DNA from: Candidatus Nitrosocosmicus oleophilus
Lineage (GTDB): Archaea; Thermoproteota; Nitrososphaeria; Nitrososphaerales; Nitrososphaeraceae
Assembly (NCBI RefSeq): GCF_000802205.1
Contig: NZ_CP012850.1
Location: forward strand, 1,550,001-1,614,000
Length of the DNA: 64,000 nt
Direction: 5' to 3'
The notes below the pieces were generated by a model. That model made no database searches, had not been told where the DNA came from, and saw nothing but the letters and a program-made list of their open reading frames with translations. Positions within the stretch are counted from its first letter, which is position 1; each line of letters opens with the position of its first letter. Positions 8,843-17,547 of the stretch are shown here, one piece after another. Both the position numbers and the translations under genes were made by a program.

Positions 8843-9100
8843 CATACGGCAGAGCTGTTGTTGCTATGTTAACCATAACCTAATGCAATTATAATTTCAT
8901 ATAGCACCGGTACCATTCTTCAAACCTTCCATCTTATCTACTAATAATGTTGACAGAAGTAGTAAATTAGTTGAGATCTTATTTAATTATCATCCATAAA
9001 ACAAGGATTTAAAAGTTACATAAAACTATTATCATTATCGATAATGAGAATCGTATTGTAGTTTATTAAATATGGCCTATTTAAGGTATGTTTTACATCT

Positions 9101-9391
9101 ATGCTCATGAGTGCATCTTCTGATTTTACATCTACACAAAAGATACCACAAGACGCAACTAAACTTAATAAACTGACAAAGGCTTGTTCAGGATATATGG
9201 AGTTGATTAATTTTAAAAATTCCGATACACATACAGGTTATTTCTGTTATAACTGTATATATTTCATTAAACCAAACCATTGTGCGATTGTTACTGACGA
9301 AGGGCAGGATATTAATGGGAACGTGTCAAACGAAATAGCACCACATGGTATATGCTCTGTGTGGACACCGAATGCAAAGGAGATCAAATAG
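9101..9391 (+). CDS. small four/five-cysteine protein, HiPIP-reminiscent
   Basis: A 96-aa protein with a cysteine pattern recalling high-potential iron-sulfur proteins: C49-x2-C52-x8-C61-x23-C85, with Cys29 extra, and a C-terminal GICSVWTP like the Cys-x-x-Trp end of HiPIPs. Spacing differs from classical HiPIPs, so a 4Fe-4S centre is only a hypothesis; zinc binding is an alternative. There is no signal peptide, so it would be cytoplasmic. A TATTTAAGG box lies about 25 bp upstream of the ATG. The protein at 26615-27169 has two related C-x2-C-x8/9-C modules, suggesting a local family. Confidence 0.6.
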   Translation: MLMSASSDFTSTQKIPQDATKLNKLTKACSGYMELINFKNSDTHTGYFCYNCIYFIKPNHCAIVTDEGQDINGNVSNEIAPHGICSVWTPNAKEIK

Positions 9392-9416
9392 AATTCAGAT
9401 AAGAGTATTATTGAAA

Positions 9417-9618
9417 ATGCAAACTTAAGGGAATCACCTCGATTGAAAACGATATTGGTGAATCACATATTCTAGTCAGTGTAGTATATAAGTTGAGCAG
9501 CGATCTCTCTGATATCATAGATGGTATCACACAAATGGAGGGGTTACAGGGAATAACATGCTCAGAACGAATACCTACTTCTCCACCTAATATGTACACA
9601 CTTGTTCCACAATTATAG
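9417..9618 (+). pseudogene. small protein frame broken near its start
   Basis: A frame without an ATG runs to the stop at 9616-9618 and reads KGITSIENDIGESHILVSVV, then YKLSSDLSDIIDG and GITCSERIPTSPPNMYTL. Its alternating pattern of hydrophobic strands looks coding and recalls a small ACT/RAM-like ligand-binding domain, though no family is certain. An ATG at 9417 in another frame (ATGCAAACT) hits a stop at once; removing one T joins it to this frame. The 202-bp span is one base more than 67 codons. It follows the cysteine protein by 25 bp. Confidence 0.4.
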
Positions 9619-9936
9619 TACCTAGGTGTATTATTGTATTAATGTTCTAAAGAATGTATTCACATCTTTAGGAAAAAGAAATCTGAAGATAAAAAGGAGG
9701 TATAGAAGAATACTTTCAAGCAGGTGCTGTCGCTATAAAATATCAAAAAAATAGAATTGGACTGACGTAATATTGAAGTAAGTTTCTTATCTTTTAAGAT
9801 AATTTCTCCTTTTAAATCCAAGAAATCTGATTCGAAGTAAACTAAATTGACTAGTACTATTTTGACCAAACATAATATGCAATCTATTTTAGAAATTAGT
9901 GTATGAATACTTTTTATTTGTATATCTGATTAGAAA
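9619..9936. other. intergenic region, nothing recognised
   Basis: AT-rich. A minus-strand hydrophobic frame (9660-9869) is open but has a biased, unconvincing composition (Phe/Leu/Ser) and no family. Confidence 0.3.
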
Positions 9937-10272
9937 CTAATTTTTCTTTTTTACTAATCCTGTAGCCAGGCCTATATCATATACATCCTGATATTCTGAT
10001 TTTTGATTCAAATTATTTTGTATAGCCTCCAATACATCATTGATTCTATTTCCCATCGCCGGTGATTTTTTGTTCACATGATCTTTTATCTCATCCGTCG
10101 TAGCTGGAAATTGGAGTCCCTCCAATAGATTTGCCATCTTGGATAATGTTTCTCTATCTGTGGCTTCATTATCAGACGGGGTATTTGTTTTATCACCTTG
10201 TCTCAAATATGTAGAAAATTCCCCAGTTTTGGCTGGATCGGTATAATTTATGTCGCTATTGGATTCTGACAT
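9937..10272 (-). CDS. DUF2795 domain protein
   Basis: A 111-aa protein. The N-terminal 40 residues are polar and probably disordered (SESNSDINYTDPAKTGEF). The C-terminal 65 residues carry the DUF2795 pattern: LLEGLQFPATTDEIKDHV, a middle segment with paired helices and a basic end (LVKKKN). DUF2795 domains occur mainly in actinobacteria and are also seen in soil thaumarchaea; their function is unknown, though a small helical nucleic-acid or protein-binding module is often assumed. It stands alone, with its own AT-rich upstream region. Confidence 0.75.
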   Translation of the reverse strand: MSESNSDINYTDPAKTGEFSTYLRQGDKTNTPSDNEATDRETLSKMANLLEGLQFPATTDEIKDHVNKKSPAMGNRINDVLEAIQNNLNQKSEYQDVYDIGLATGLVKKKN

Positions 10273-10464
10273 ATTAATAATTATCGATCAAAGTAGTTAA
10301 ACATAACAAATTCAAAGATCTTTCTTTTTTTTAACTCAATTAATTAGGCAATTTCATCTTCAAAAACTAAAGTGAATAATAAAAATAATTGGACCTTTTA
10401 GAATTGTATGTCACACATTTTTCATTTTATTGAATTTACCGTAACTGTATATTCCCTTTTTATC

Positions 10465-10640
10465 CGTGTGAGGTGTAGCACACGATGTTTTGTATTCTCT
10501 CCCTTGAAAAAGCAGTTCCTTTGCTACTGGACATCTGTCGCGCCAGCAATATATAACCTTTTTTAGCATGAAACCAGTTCTCAATATCTGGTATATTGAA
10601 TATATGCTTGTGTTCGTTAGATTTTCATCAATTTATGACC
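10465..10640 (-). pseudogene. degraded copy of the gene at 30888-31232
   Basis: The DNA aligns with 30938-31100 over about 170 bp: both contain GATGTTTTGTATTC, AAAAGCAGTT-C-TTTGCT, GGACATC-GTC and ATATGCTTGTGTTCGTT-like blocks. On the coding strand, scattered fragments such as KELLFQGREYKTS match KKLLLQGWEYKTS of the other copy, in shifting frames with stops. It is an old remnant with no intact frame. The more open + strand frame here (10568-10783) is an artefact. Confidence 0.55.
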
Positions 10641-10951
10641 GACGAAATAAAATAATTAAAAAAGTTGTCCAAAAAAAACCACCATCACTAGTTACTAAAC
10701 AGATCAGTTTGTCTCTACGTCATCACGTAGTACCCTTTTACAGTATACAATACCTTAGTAGGAAGGCCTTCGGAAGGGGTTGACAACCCTCTTTACTTCT
10801 TTATGTTCGCATTCCAAAGTTGTTCTCTCTCTCCAGTAAGAAGTTATAGAAACTATGTTATTTTATCCTCATCCTCATCAGACAAATCATTAAAAATTTT
10901 GTATGATGTTTGAATACAGACAAGAATTTTTACCATTGAGTGAGAATACCT

Positions 10952-11149
10952 TTATCTAAGATCTTCCAAGATCAACTTGTCTATTTTTCCTCTTGCTGAT
11001 TCCTTCAAAACTTGTAACGCCAATCCAATAGATATCCCTCCCATTATCATGCTGCCTATGCCGATCGATAGTTCAGGAAATATAAATCCTATACTTGTGA
11101 ACATTACTGTGCTAGATATTAAACCCACTGTTATTAATTTTTTGTTCAT
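10952..11149 (-). CDS. small two-helix membrane protein
   Basis: A 65-aa protein with two hydrophobic segments, about residues 4-24 (LITVGLISSTVMFTSIGFIF) and 28-47 (SIGIGSMIMGGISIGLAL), and a short basic/acidic tail ending KLILEDLR. The Gly-rich second helix suggests packing in an oligomer. No family is recognised. The opposite strand has a frame of similar length (10977-11165) that is a mirror of the hydrophobic codons. Upstream on the minus strand TATATTAAAT lies about 20 bp before the ATG, a plausible A-box. Confidence 0.5.
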   Translation of the reverse strand: MNKKLITVGLISSTVMFTSIGFIFPELSIGIGSMIMGGISIGLALQVLKESARGKIDKLILEDLR

Positions 11150-11697
11150 ATCTCTAACAAAATAGATTTAATATATAAACTAGTGCTAAAATAACAAAAT
11201 AGTGCTAACTTTTCGTATTTTATGGTCCATGTCTTATGGGTTTGATGTATAATTTTTCAGTGATAGGAAGTCAGTCCAACAAGTAAAAATTAGTCAGCAT
11301 TTAATAATTAGTATTAACTGAAACTGAATATTGTGCTAAACAATTAATTGTATACACAATCGGGCGCCGCCCTTAAAGGCGAGATTAATAATAACCATTA
11401 ATTAGCAACACCTGGGAACCAAACTATCCAAACTATCCAAACTCTAATGTGTTGTGTTTTAGCAAATATCTGTTGTACCATTAATAATAGATTAACCAAA
11501 CTTATTCCTATGTTGCCATTTCTTGTAAAAATGAAACACGATGGATAAACTCTATAACAAAGTGATTATTATCCTAGTCGTAGTAATTACAATCACAAAC
11601 AATGGTACCTTTAATTTTAGCATTGATATATTGATTAATACAAATTAGAATAGATATTTAAGAAATATTTAAGAAATATAACACATTTAATTTAGGT
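11150..11697. other. intergenic region
   Basis: No gene supported. Contains a small GC-rich hairpin (CGCC/GGCG around 11361-11380) and a tandem AACTATCC repeat (about 11424-11440). Confidence 0.4.
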
Positions 11698-12051
11698 ATG
11701 TCTCAAGGTGAATGGTTTACTACTTACCTCCAGTATGAAAATCTAAGGGATTTATTAAATGTAGTACTTTATACGTCGCAGTCTTTTATGGCTATAACAC
11801 CGATGCTCTATTGTATAAGATATAAAGAGAAAGAAATCTTATTTGTCCACACAGGGATAGTTGGAGGAGTCGTTGCTCACTATTTTATCTCGGAAGAAAA
11901 ACCTTCTACAAAGTTTATTGAATTAAATAAAATGACATCAAATTACAAATTTACAAATGCCATTGGAGACAATAGTCAGTCTATCTACATTCCCATTGTA
12001 AATCTAGTTCGTTCTACTTTAGCATTTCCACTAACTGATATTAACATGTAA
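11698..12051 (+). CDS. hypothetical protein with a decayed paralogue at 52.7 kb
   Basis: A 117-aa protein of unknown function: MSQGEWFTTYLQYENLRDLL, a hydrophobic central part (SFMAITPMLY, FVHTGIVGGVVAHYF) and a polar C-terminus. The composition suggests a small alpha/beta fold rather than a membrane protein. It reads like a ligand- or DNA-binding regulator fragment, but no family can be named. The sequence from about 11650 to 11840, including the promoter region, recurs in degraded form at 52735-52920. Upstream, a repeated ATATTTAAGAAATAT supplies the likely A-box. Confidence 0.6.
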   Translation: MSQGEWFTTYLQYENLRDLLNVVLYTSQSFMAITPMLYCIRYKEKEILFVHTGIVGGVVAHYFISEEKPSTKFIELNKMTSNYKFTNAIGDNSQSIYIPIVNLVRSTLAFPLTDINM

Positions 12052-12082
12052 ATTTGAAACTGCTAAAATTAAATTATTGAAA

Positions 12083-12316
12083 TTAACAAATAGGATGGTT
12101 AGAATCCATGAGTAATCCCTTAAGACAATATGTTTGCATTACTGAACCGATACCAGTGATCGGTACTAATATATTTTTTAATTCTTGTTGTGAGCCAAAG
12201 TTCTGTCCGCATTTATCACATGAAAATGTTGTCTCGTTATTAGTAAAACTTTCGTCTGAATTTTTTCCGCTATCTACTTCGAATTTGTTTATATTATGTA
12301 CTGGACTACAAATCAT
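12083..12316 (-). CDS. truncated C2H2 zinc-finger-like protein
   Basis: A 77-aa frame whose middle matches the zinc-finger protein at 17022-17171 exactly over 99 bp: NSDESFTNNETTFSCDKCGQ then NFGSQQELK. In the intact copy this continues to KHGTSAHQLL, giving the two zinc-binding histidines. Here the sequence switches to NILVPITGIGS and both histidines are lost, so the finger is incomplete, although a late CxxxxxH-like tail (YCLKGLLMDSNHPIC) might partly compensate. It is probably a recombinant or decayed gene. The sudden change of sequence after the A6 run marks the breakpoint. Confidence 0.5.
   Translation of the reverse strand: MICSPVHNINKFEVDSGKNSDESFTNNETTFSCDKCGQNFGSQQELKNILVPITGIGSVMQTYCLKGLLMDSNHPIC
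12174..12272 (-). repeat. 99-bp perfect inverted repeat, copy A
   Basis: The reverse complement is identical, base for base, to 17042-17140. It covers the zinc-finger core of two genes. The copies face opposite ways 4.9 kb apart, so recombination between them could invert the interval. Confidence 0.9.
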
Positions 12317-12397
12317 ATTAAAACCTAATTTCTAAAAAGTTCGAGCTCTTTGGGAAAGAAGTCAAACTAAAATAGTAATTTGAAACAGTTAAGAAAG

Positions 12398-12667
12398 TTA
12401 GGAAATACGAGAGTCAAATAGCTCTGAAAGTTTTGGTCCCACAAGATTAATAGAGTTATATCCATCAACCAAAATAACTGCTCCTTTTCCCTCTAGACTT
12501 TTAAGTTCATTTCTTAACCCTTCAAGAGTAAATGATTTTTCTTCTGAGGAAGGGTTACATACATGCTCGTATAATTCATCAATCGACCATGTCGCCTTTT
12601 CAGGCATCTCTACTGAACAGAGCTTGTATAGTTCATAAGCAATATTATTTTTTAAAGTAGAATTCAT
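12398..12667 (-). CDS. hypothetical small protein, paralogue of 56411-56725
   Basis: An 89-aa soluble protein of unknown function. It shares a pattern with the 104-aa protein at 56411-56725: WSIDELYEHVCNPSSEEKSF here against WTMEQLYENLFDNPTLNH there, then a helix, G-x-G or GKG-turn, hydrophobic strand, D-G-Y/D-x-L-N, and a final helix. The helix-helix-helix-hairpin layout suggests a winged-helix-like domain and thus possible DNA binding, an inference from pattern only. It lies downstream of a small frameshifted gene on the same strand. Confidence 0.6.
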   Translation of the reverse strand: MNSTLKNNIAYELYKLCSVEMPEKATWSIDELYEHVCNPSSEEKSFTLEGLRNELKSLEGKGAVILVDGYNSINLVGPKLSELFDSRIS

Positions 12668-12736
12668 AATTTTTATATCCTATTATTTGGAAATTGATTC
12701 TTTTCTCTGTTAACAAACTTCACGATGATGGATCAG

Positions 12737-12891
12737 TTAATGTTCTGCGTCTATTAGGACGTTATCGTCTTTGTTTTTATTTTTGTGTCCATCACCGTAT
12801 TTTTGTGTCCCACCTTCATCAATTAACCTTTGTCTTTCTATATAACTAGTAGGAATAGACTTGTTGTCTTTGTTTTTTTTTCCTCTTGCAT
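12737..12891 (-). pseudogene. small polar protein, frameshifted in an A9 run
   Basis: An ATG at 12891 begins MQEEKK and then leaves frame. One extra A in the T9 run at 12873-12881 (A9 on the coding strand) restores a 51-residue protein: NKDNKSIPTSYIERQRLIDE, then GGTQKYGDGHKNKNKDDN and VLIDAEH. The span of 155 bp is one base short of 52 codons. The reconstructed product is small, charged and without hydrophobic segments. A GGTATAAAT A-box lies about 25 bp upstream. The long homopolymer makes a sequencing error or transcriptional slippage plausible alternatives to decay. Confidence 0.5.
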
Positions 12892-13218
12892 TAGCGTATA
12901 TGTAAATTTATACCATATTATTTAACAGTAGATAAATTATATTTGGAACAAAAAAAGTATAATACATTACTGATATTATTTCAAAAAAGGCAGGTAACGT
13001 TTTTTGCTCTCATAAATCAGTATTAAAGATAGATCGATCATGATTAAATAAACTATAATAGATTATGATTTGATTAATCCCGCATAATATCATCATACAT
13101 GTTCCAACATTATCATTACTGCCTATCTATCAATCAAAATGAAGAATGATAAAAATCAGTTCAAATGGATTGGATTAACATGCATGCTACCGCGGTGTAG
13201 TATTCTATTGTTGTTATG
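12892..13218. other. intergenic region, nothing recognised
   Basis: AT-rich, no gene or notable repeat. Confidence 0.4.
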
Positions 13219-13818
13219 CTAATGACTAGAGGAGTTTGTAGTAGACGTATTTATGTTTGAATTGGATCCATCTTTAACATTTGCTGCTAATTGTCTTGAA
13301 TTTTGTTCAAATACCCTTGCAGCGTTTACTCCAGTGTTTGACACGTGTCTTGAAACATCTTTTGCTTGTTGTAGTAATGGCTTCCATGCATCAAGGGTTG
13401 AGAAAATTACGTTGTTTGATAATCTAATTGTTGACACCGTGTTGTCTGCAACATTACTTACAAATCTTGTGTATGCATTAACTGCTGCATCAGGAGAAAA
13501 GAAGTTAGTGACTAATCCAGTGTATATCTCATTGTAAGGTCTCCATGCTGATTGGAGTGAATTAACGACTTCTTTTTGAGAATCAAGATATTCTTCTGAA
13601 ATCTCTTTTGCGGTTTGTAGTGATTGCTCTTGATAACTATTTACACTGTCATTGATTCGTGGAATCTGTTTTTTTGATTCATCTATTGATTTTTTGATAT
13701 TGTCTTTAGTTTCATCAAATGATTGGTTAACGGATTCTTGGAAATCATTGTTATTGTTATTATTTTGTTGATTGGTATTATTCGAATTATTTTGGTTTGT
13801 TTCTGTTTTCTTTGACAT
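13219..13818 (-). CDS. phasin-like coiled-coil protein
   Basis: A 199-aa soluble protein with an Asn/Gln-rich N-terminus (poly-N tract at about residues 19-24), a long helical core from about residue 28 to 165 (SFDETKDNIKKSIDESKKQI, then EQSLQTAKEISEEYLDSQKE), and an Asn/Ser-rich tail. The amphipathic heptads and the pattern Q-x-L-x-x-x-K-x-I-S-E-x-Y are like phasins, which coat polyhydroxyalkanoate granules; soil thaumarchaea are reported to carry PHA synthase genes. No PHA gene is present here, so the function is an inference. A clear paralogue lies at 53059-53709. Confidence 0.6.
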   Translation of the reverse strand: MSKKTETNQNNSNNTNQQNNNNNNDFQESVNQSFDETKDNIKKSIDESKKQIPRINDSVNSYQEQSLQTAKEISEEYLDSQKEVVNSLQSAWRPYNEIYTGLVTNFFSPDAAVNAYTRFVSNVADNTVSTIRLSNNVIFSTLDAWKPLLQQAKDVSRHVSNTGVNAARVFEQNSRQLAANVKDGSNSNINTSTTNSSSH

Positions 13819-14165
13819 AGTTTCTATTGGTGACCGAGGTATATAAACATGGGTATCTAATGGTTTTTAATACCAAATATTGACAGAATAGTCCTATTAT
13901 TGGATCCCTTAGTGAACCTCAAAGGAATAATACGGCCTAATTTTACCCAAAGCCATTGAAGTCAACATCAAGGGTATTGAATTGACCTCTTTCACGCTTG
14001 GGTTCAAGCCAAAAATGTAATAACCTTGTAAATGTTTATTTAACAAAAGATCTGGCCGTGCATGTATAATTTGATCTGTTGTCAAAGTTCCCCTATCAAT
14101 TAGCCTTGGATTTATTACACATATTAAAGATAATGGTCAACAGTATTTTTGAAAGTAAAACAATA
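13819..14165. other. intergenic region, nothing recognised
   Basis: No gene. A GGTTCAAGCC motif near 13992 resembles a tRNA T-loop but no tRNA fold can be built around it. Confidence 0.4.
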
Positions 14166-14456
14166 TCACATCGGGTATTGATCTATGGCTTTTTGTGTTA
14201 AATACACCAGTTTTATATTTCCTGGACTGATAAATATTAATTCATTTTTGAGCAGATGGTCTATTACAGATTGGCGTATCTGTTTATTTGATTTACCAAA
14301 TTTACTCTCACAAGAGCTGTGATTTATAAAATGTCCTTGATCATAGGAAAAGAGAAAAGGTATTGGACTCCTTAAATCACCATTTGTTTTTTCTACCAGC
14401 AGGTTGACGATTCTATTGGCCAGGCGGGTAATATTTTTAGAAATATCTGAATCCAT
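14166..14456 (-). CDS. hypothetical small winged-helix-like protein
   Basis: A 96-aa protein with predicted helices at about residues 5-25 (SKNITRLANRIVNLLVEKTN) and a second half with SNKQIRQSVIDHLLKNELIF followed by ISPGNIKLVYLTQKAIDQY. The latter looks like a recognition helix, a beta wing and a terminal helix, that is, a winged-helix DNA-binding domain. The assignment is from secondary-structure pattern only. It is distantly reminiscent in size and layout of 12398-12667 and 56411-56725, without convincing identity. It stands alone with TATATTAGTATAATAT upstream as a probable A-box. Confidence 0.55.
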   Translation of the reverse strand: MDSDISKNITRLANRIVNLLVEKTNGDLRSPIPFLFSYDQGHFINHSSCESKFGKSNKQIRQSVIDHLLKNELIFISPGNIKLVYLTQKAIDQYPM

Positions 14457-14949
14457 GTTATATTAGTATAATATCCTTTATATCTTAGACAACATTCCAT
14501 ACTAAACTGATTTCGAAAATAACAATTTTACCCTGGTGCTTGTTATACTATCTTATTATTCCCCCATGAATTTGTTATTTGGTGTATTTGACTTTTATGA
14601 CTAAAACGAAACTTGATTCTGCAAATCAGTAGTTGCCTTACGAAAGGCAGCTCTTCATCATTTACGTACGTAAATTCGTGCTACATAATACAGTGTGCAT
14701 TTGATTTTACTTTGTGGGGTTATGATCCGAGATTAAATAAAATATATCATTGACTAAACTAATGGTAGCAAGTAAAAAGATATTTTATGTTCACGCCAGA
14801 CTGTATCCCACCGGGTTGAATTAGATCTATTTAATAAGATTTCCAAAATTATTTGGTCTATTTTTTTAATTAGTCAGAAATGGGATTATTAATATCATTA
14901 CTTTGTCATATGATAGTAGTCTTCTTTGATATTGTTGTAACCAGATGCA
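14457..14949. other. intergenic region
   Basis: No gene. A short hairpin, GCCTT/AAGGC, lies at about 14636-14650. Confidence 0.4.
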
Positions 14950-15198
14950 CTATTTGATTTGGTATTTATATCCTTTTTTGTGTAGAAGGTATTTCGAAAT
15001 GAGACGCATTTCATCCTTAAAACCCGTGTAGTGCCAATAGTATTTGTTAACAACGGTCGAAATTACGAACCAGAGTATGCTATTTACTATAATAGAGAAT
15101 AGAAATCCATAATAATATGCAATAAATGTTCCAGTTATTGTACCGCCTATGAGATAAGGAATTTGACGTTTTAATGTATTTTTTAATAAGGAATCCAT
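14950..15198 (-). CDS. small two-TM membrane protein, family member 1
   Basis: An 82-aa protein, one of three close paralogues here (others at 23599-23961 and 25892-26134). Shared core: LKRQ-IP-YLIGGTITG, YYYGFLF, VNSI-WF-IS, VNK-YW, YTGFK-E. Two hydrophobic segments, about residues 14-34 and 35-50, with short basic ends, suggest a hairpin in the membrane. The family is not recognised by name. The Gly/Tyr-rich first helix and strongly conserved Y-Y-Y-G-F-L-F suggest a specific structural role. Divergence is greatest at the C-terminus. Confidence 0.6.
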   Translation of the reverse strand: MDSLLKNTLKRQIPYLIGGTITGTFIAYYYGFLFSIIVNSILWFVISTVVNKYYWHYTGFKDEMRLISKYLLHKKGYKYQIK

Positions 15199-15744
15199 AA
15201 TTTTGGCTACAAGTATATGTATAGCATACTTTATATAACATGATACTATATTTTAGAAACTTTTACTCTAGATGATAGGTGGTTCATATACAACATACTA
15301 GATCATGTGCACATTACAAGCTATAAATCTAAATTTAGATCTACCTCAAAGGGGTAAGAGTGAAATCTTACATCAAGGTATAATTCCATTTTATTTGATT
15401 GTATGTATAATTTGTTAATTCATTTTAGGATACAACGCATCTTAATGAGTATAGTTCTGGTCGCTGTGGCTATACCCAATTTGGCTAATTTTCAAGGATC
15501 AAATTATGTCGCAGTATGATGTGAAACATGAACTTGCTATAGCGAAGATACTGCCTCATTATCTAGTCCATAAAGGGATGTGAAAGAAATATAACTTTAT
15601 GAATATTCATCATTATCTATTAGAAAATTTGCAATATTATGATATTATGTTAAAAACACATTCTCATGTTTCCATCATAAATATTGCAACAATCTGTGTC
15701 TCTAAGGAAATTGATAACATGCAATACAACCCTAAAGAACTGAA
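15199..15744. other. intergenic region
   Basis: No gene. A 14-bp perfect palindrome, ATCTAAATTTAGAT (15327-15340), could be an operator or a small hairpin. Confidence 0.4.
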
Positions 15745-16299
15745 TTAACTCTTTTGAATCACCTGACCCTTAAAAATCAACAATGTAATCACTAGTCCTA
15801 ATATTATTCCAAATATGATATGTGCAATAAAACCAAACCCGTAAATGGGAATGAGATTTTGTTCAACAGTTTGGCGATCTTCAAAATTACTTTGGGTGGG
15901 ATTAGATTGGTTCATTAAATCAAAGAGATTTGGTAGAACCATACCCAAAGTAGTGGGAATAAACAAAACTATGAAAATGATTATCGAATAAATGACTCCT
16001 TCTGTTATTCCTCTTTTAAGATTTATGGTTGCAAGTTTCTTCACTGTAGATACTATAATGGCAAATATTACACCTGCAATTGCCCCAGTAAGCAAATGCA
16101 TTACAATACCCAATGTCAAATTAAGATAATAATTATCATTGATATTGCTTATTGCCATACCTCTGGCTATGGACAAGTCATCCAGAGGAAGCCCCATCAT
16201 ACTTGTAGTAAGAAAAAGAAATGGATACATGGCTATGCTTGCAATGATTCCTCCTAATGCTCCAAACAAAACTATTTTGACCGCTTTTTGATTTGTCAT
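15745..16299 (-). CDS. multi-pass membrane protein of unknown function
   Basis: A 184-aa protein with four clear hydrophobic segments: about residues 8-30 (IVLFGALGGIIASIAMYPFL), 58-84 (LTLGIVMHLLTGAIAGVIFA), 100-123 (VIYSIIIFIVLFIPTTLGMV) and 153-175. An NQSN-rich loop with sequons between the third and fourth segments probably faces outside. Glycine-rich helices resemble small transporter-like or DUF membrane proteins, but no family is recognised. The start is the first ATG after a TATATTT-like stretch. It is monocistronic, flanked by long noncoding DNA. Confidence 0.6.
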   Translation of the reverse strand: MTNQKAVKIVLFGALGGIIASIAMYPFLFLTTSMMGLPLDDLSIARGMAISNINDNYYLNLTLGIVMHLLTGAIAGVIFAIIVSTVKKLATINLKRGITEGVIYSIIIFIVLFIPTTLGMVLPNLFDLMNQSNPTQSNFEDRQTVEQNLIPIYGFGFIAHIIFGIILGLVITLLIFKGQVIQKS

Positions 16300-17021
16300 A
16301 TAAATATCGCTTCACTCTAAATGTGCATAAAGGTATATGAAATAGTCATAAATAAGAGAAACAAATAAAGACTATGTAATTTTATTGTCATCCCAAAGAA
16401 AGATCGGAGAATCATGAACTAAGATTTATCCTTGACTTCATGTGAGAATTATTGTAATTTATAACACACTAACATAGAGGGGTGAACTAGTTATTGTGAA
16501 GAGTAACGTTGTATTGACCATTATCATTTCTTAACCGCATTTGATATCGTTGAGAGCTTTCCATAGCAACTATCGCTTTACCTATAAGGATCTAATTGAT
16601 TTCGATTTTATAAATTGGTATATTATGATATCCATTTGGTGCGTTTGACTATATTTATTACGTTTAGATCTTTTTTTTGATGGTGGATACGAGCGACAAA
16701 TAGAAGGTGTCGATAGGCGATACAATATCATATGGTGATACACTTGTTTTTTAATAACAATTGTGGCCTTGTCAAATCAATTTCCTGACGGTCAAACGCA
16801 TAATCTCATCCAAATAAGATCATTTCTAAACTGTTAGAATTGAGACCGCAGGCAACCACAATATTCCAAAAAGAAAACCAAGCGGTTGATATAGTTCAGC
16901 AAGCGAAGTTGATAAGACAAAATTGTTAACGCTTCAAAATATATTTTACAAAAAGCAAACTGCCTTACTAATTACTTTATAAATTCTGGAACTATAAATT
17001 GTTTGTAGTACATGATATACC
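16300..17021. other. intergenic region with a possible coding remnant
   Basis: No intact gene. At about 16845-16928 (+) one frame reads RPQATTIFQKENQAVDIVQQ and then AKLIRQNC before a stop; it may be the end of a lost gene but has no start or recognised family. Upstream DNA has stops in all frames. Confidence 0.35.
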
Positions 17022-17171
17022 GTGAATAATTATAAAGCAGGTAGCGGAAAAAATTCAGACGAAAGTTTTACTAATAACGAGACAACATTTTCATGTGATA
17101 AATGCGGACAGAACTTTGGCTCACAACAAGAATTAAAAAAACATGGTACAAGCGCACACCAATTACTCTGA
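17022..17171 (+). CDS. small C2H2 zinc-finger protein
   Basis: A 49-aa protein from a GTG start, after an in-frame TGA just upstream. The C-terminal half is a classical C2H2 finger: C-x2-C (CDKC), 12 residues, H-x4-H (HGTSAH). The N-terminal part is Asn/Ser-rich and probably disordered. Single-finger proteins like this are frequent in archaea and may bind DNA or protein partners. The central 99 bp are identical to an inverted copy inside 12083-12316. That the copy here has an intact finger and the other not makes this the likely parental version. Confidence 0.7.
   Translation: MNNYKAGSGKNSDESFTNNETTFSCDKCGQNFGSQQELKKHGTSAHQLL
17042..17140 (+). repeat. 99-bp perfect inverted repeat, copy B
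   Basis: Identical to the reverse complement of 12174-12272. Identity stops at the A-run (A6 against A7) at one end and at a G/A difference at the other. Confidence 0.9.
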
Positions 17172-17547
17172 TTTCATATGCAAATCATTTTTGTCTGCAT
17201 CTTGAATAATTCATTATCAATCTGCAGATACCCGACTGAAAGTTTTCTTTAGTCCATTCTCAAGGTGATATGTTGTATCCTATTAAATGAAACATTAACC
17301 TCGGTTTATAGAATTATATTTAATTAACTTAATAATGGAACAAAGACAACATTACAGTCTAAACTTCAACAAACGAACATAGTGTATTGGTTTCTTTCAA
17401 TTTCAGTTGCAATTCTGAATATTCTGAATTCTCGAGAAGAGATAGAACGACCCTTACGTATTGCATTAGCACACTATTTAGTTAATTTTGGCACTAGGAG
17501 ACAATATTTACTATCGTTAAATACTTTATTATACATCATTTTCATCT
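17172..17547. other. intergenic region with promoter for the next gene
   Basis: No gene supported. A 60-codon frame (17382-17564) overlaps the next start and lacks coding character. Confidence 0.4.
17518..17534 (+). promoter_or_regulatory. A-box promoter (TTAAATACTTTATTATA type)
   Basis: TTAAATACTTTATTATA lies about 25-30 bp upstream of the ATG at 17548. Nearly the same sequence precedes the genes at 24983, 27307 and 28427 at equal distance, marking a shared core promoter and leaderless messages. Confidence 0.5.

Noticed and set aside
10568-10783. 71-aa + strand frame
   Set aside because: Antisense to a decayed copy of the 30888 gene; no family or promoter.
13985-14010. tRNA-like T-loop GGTTCAAGCC
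   Set aside because: No acceptor stem, D-arm or anticodon arm can be built around it.
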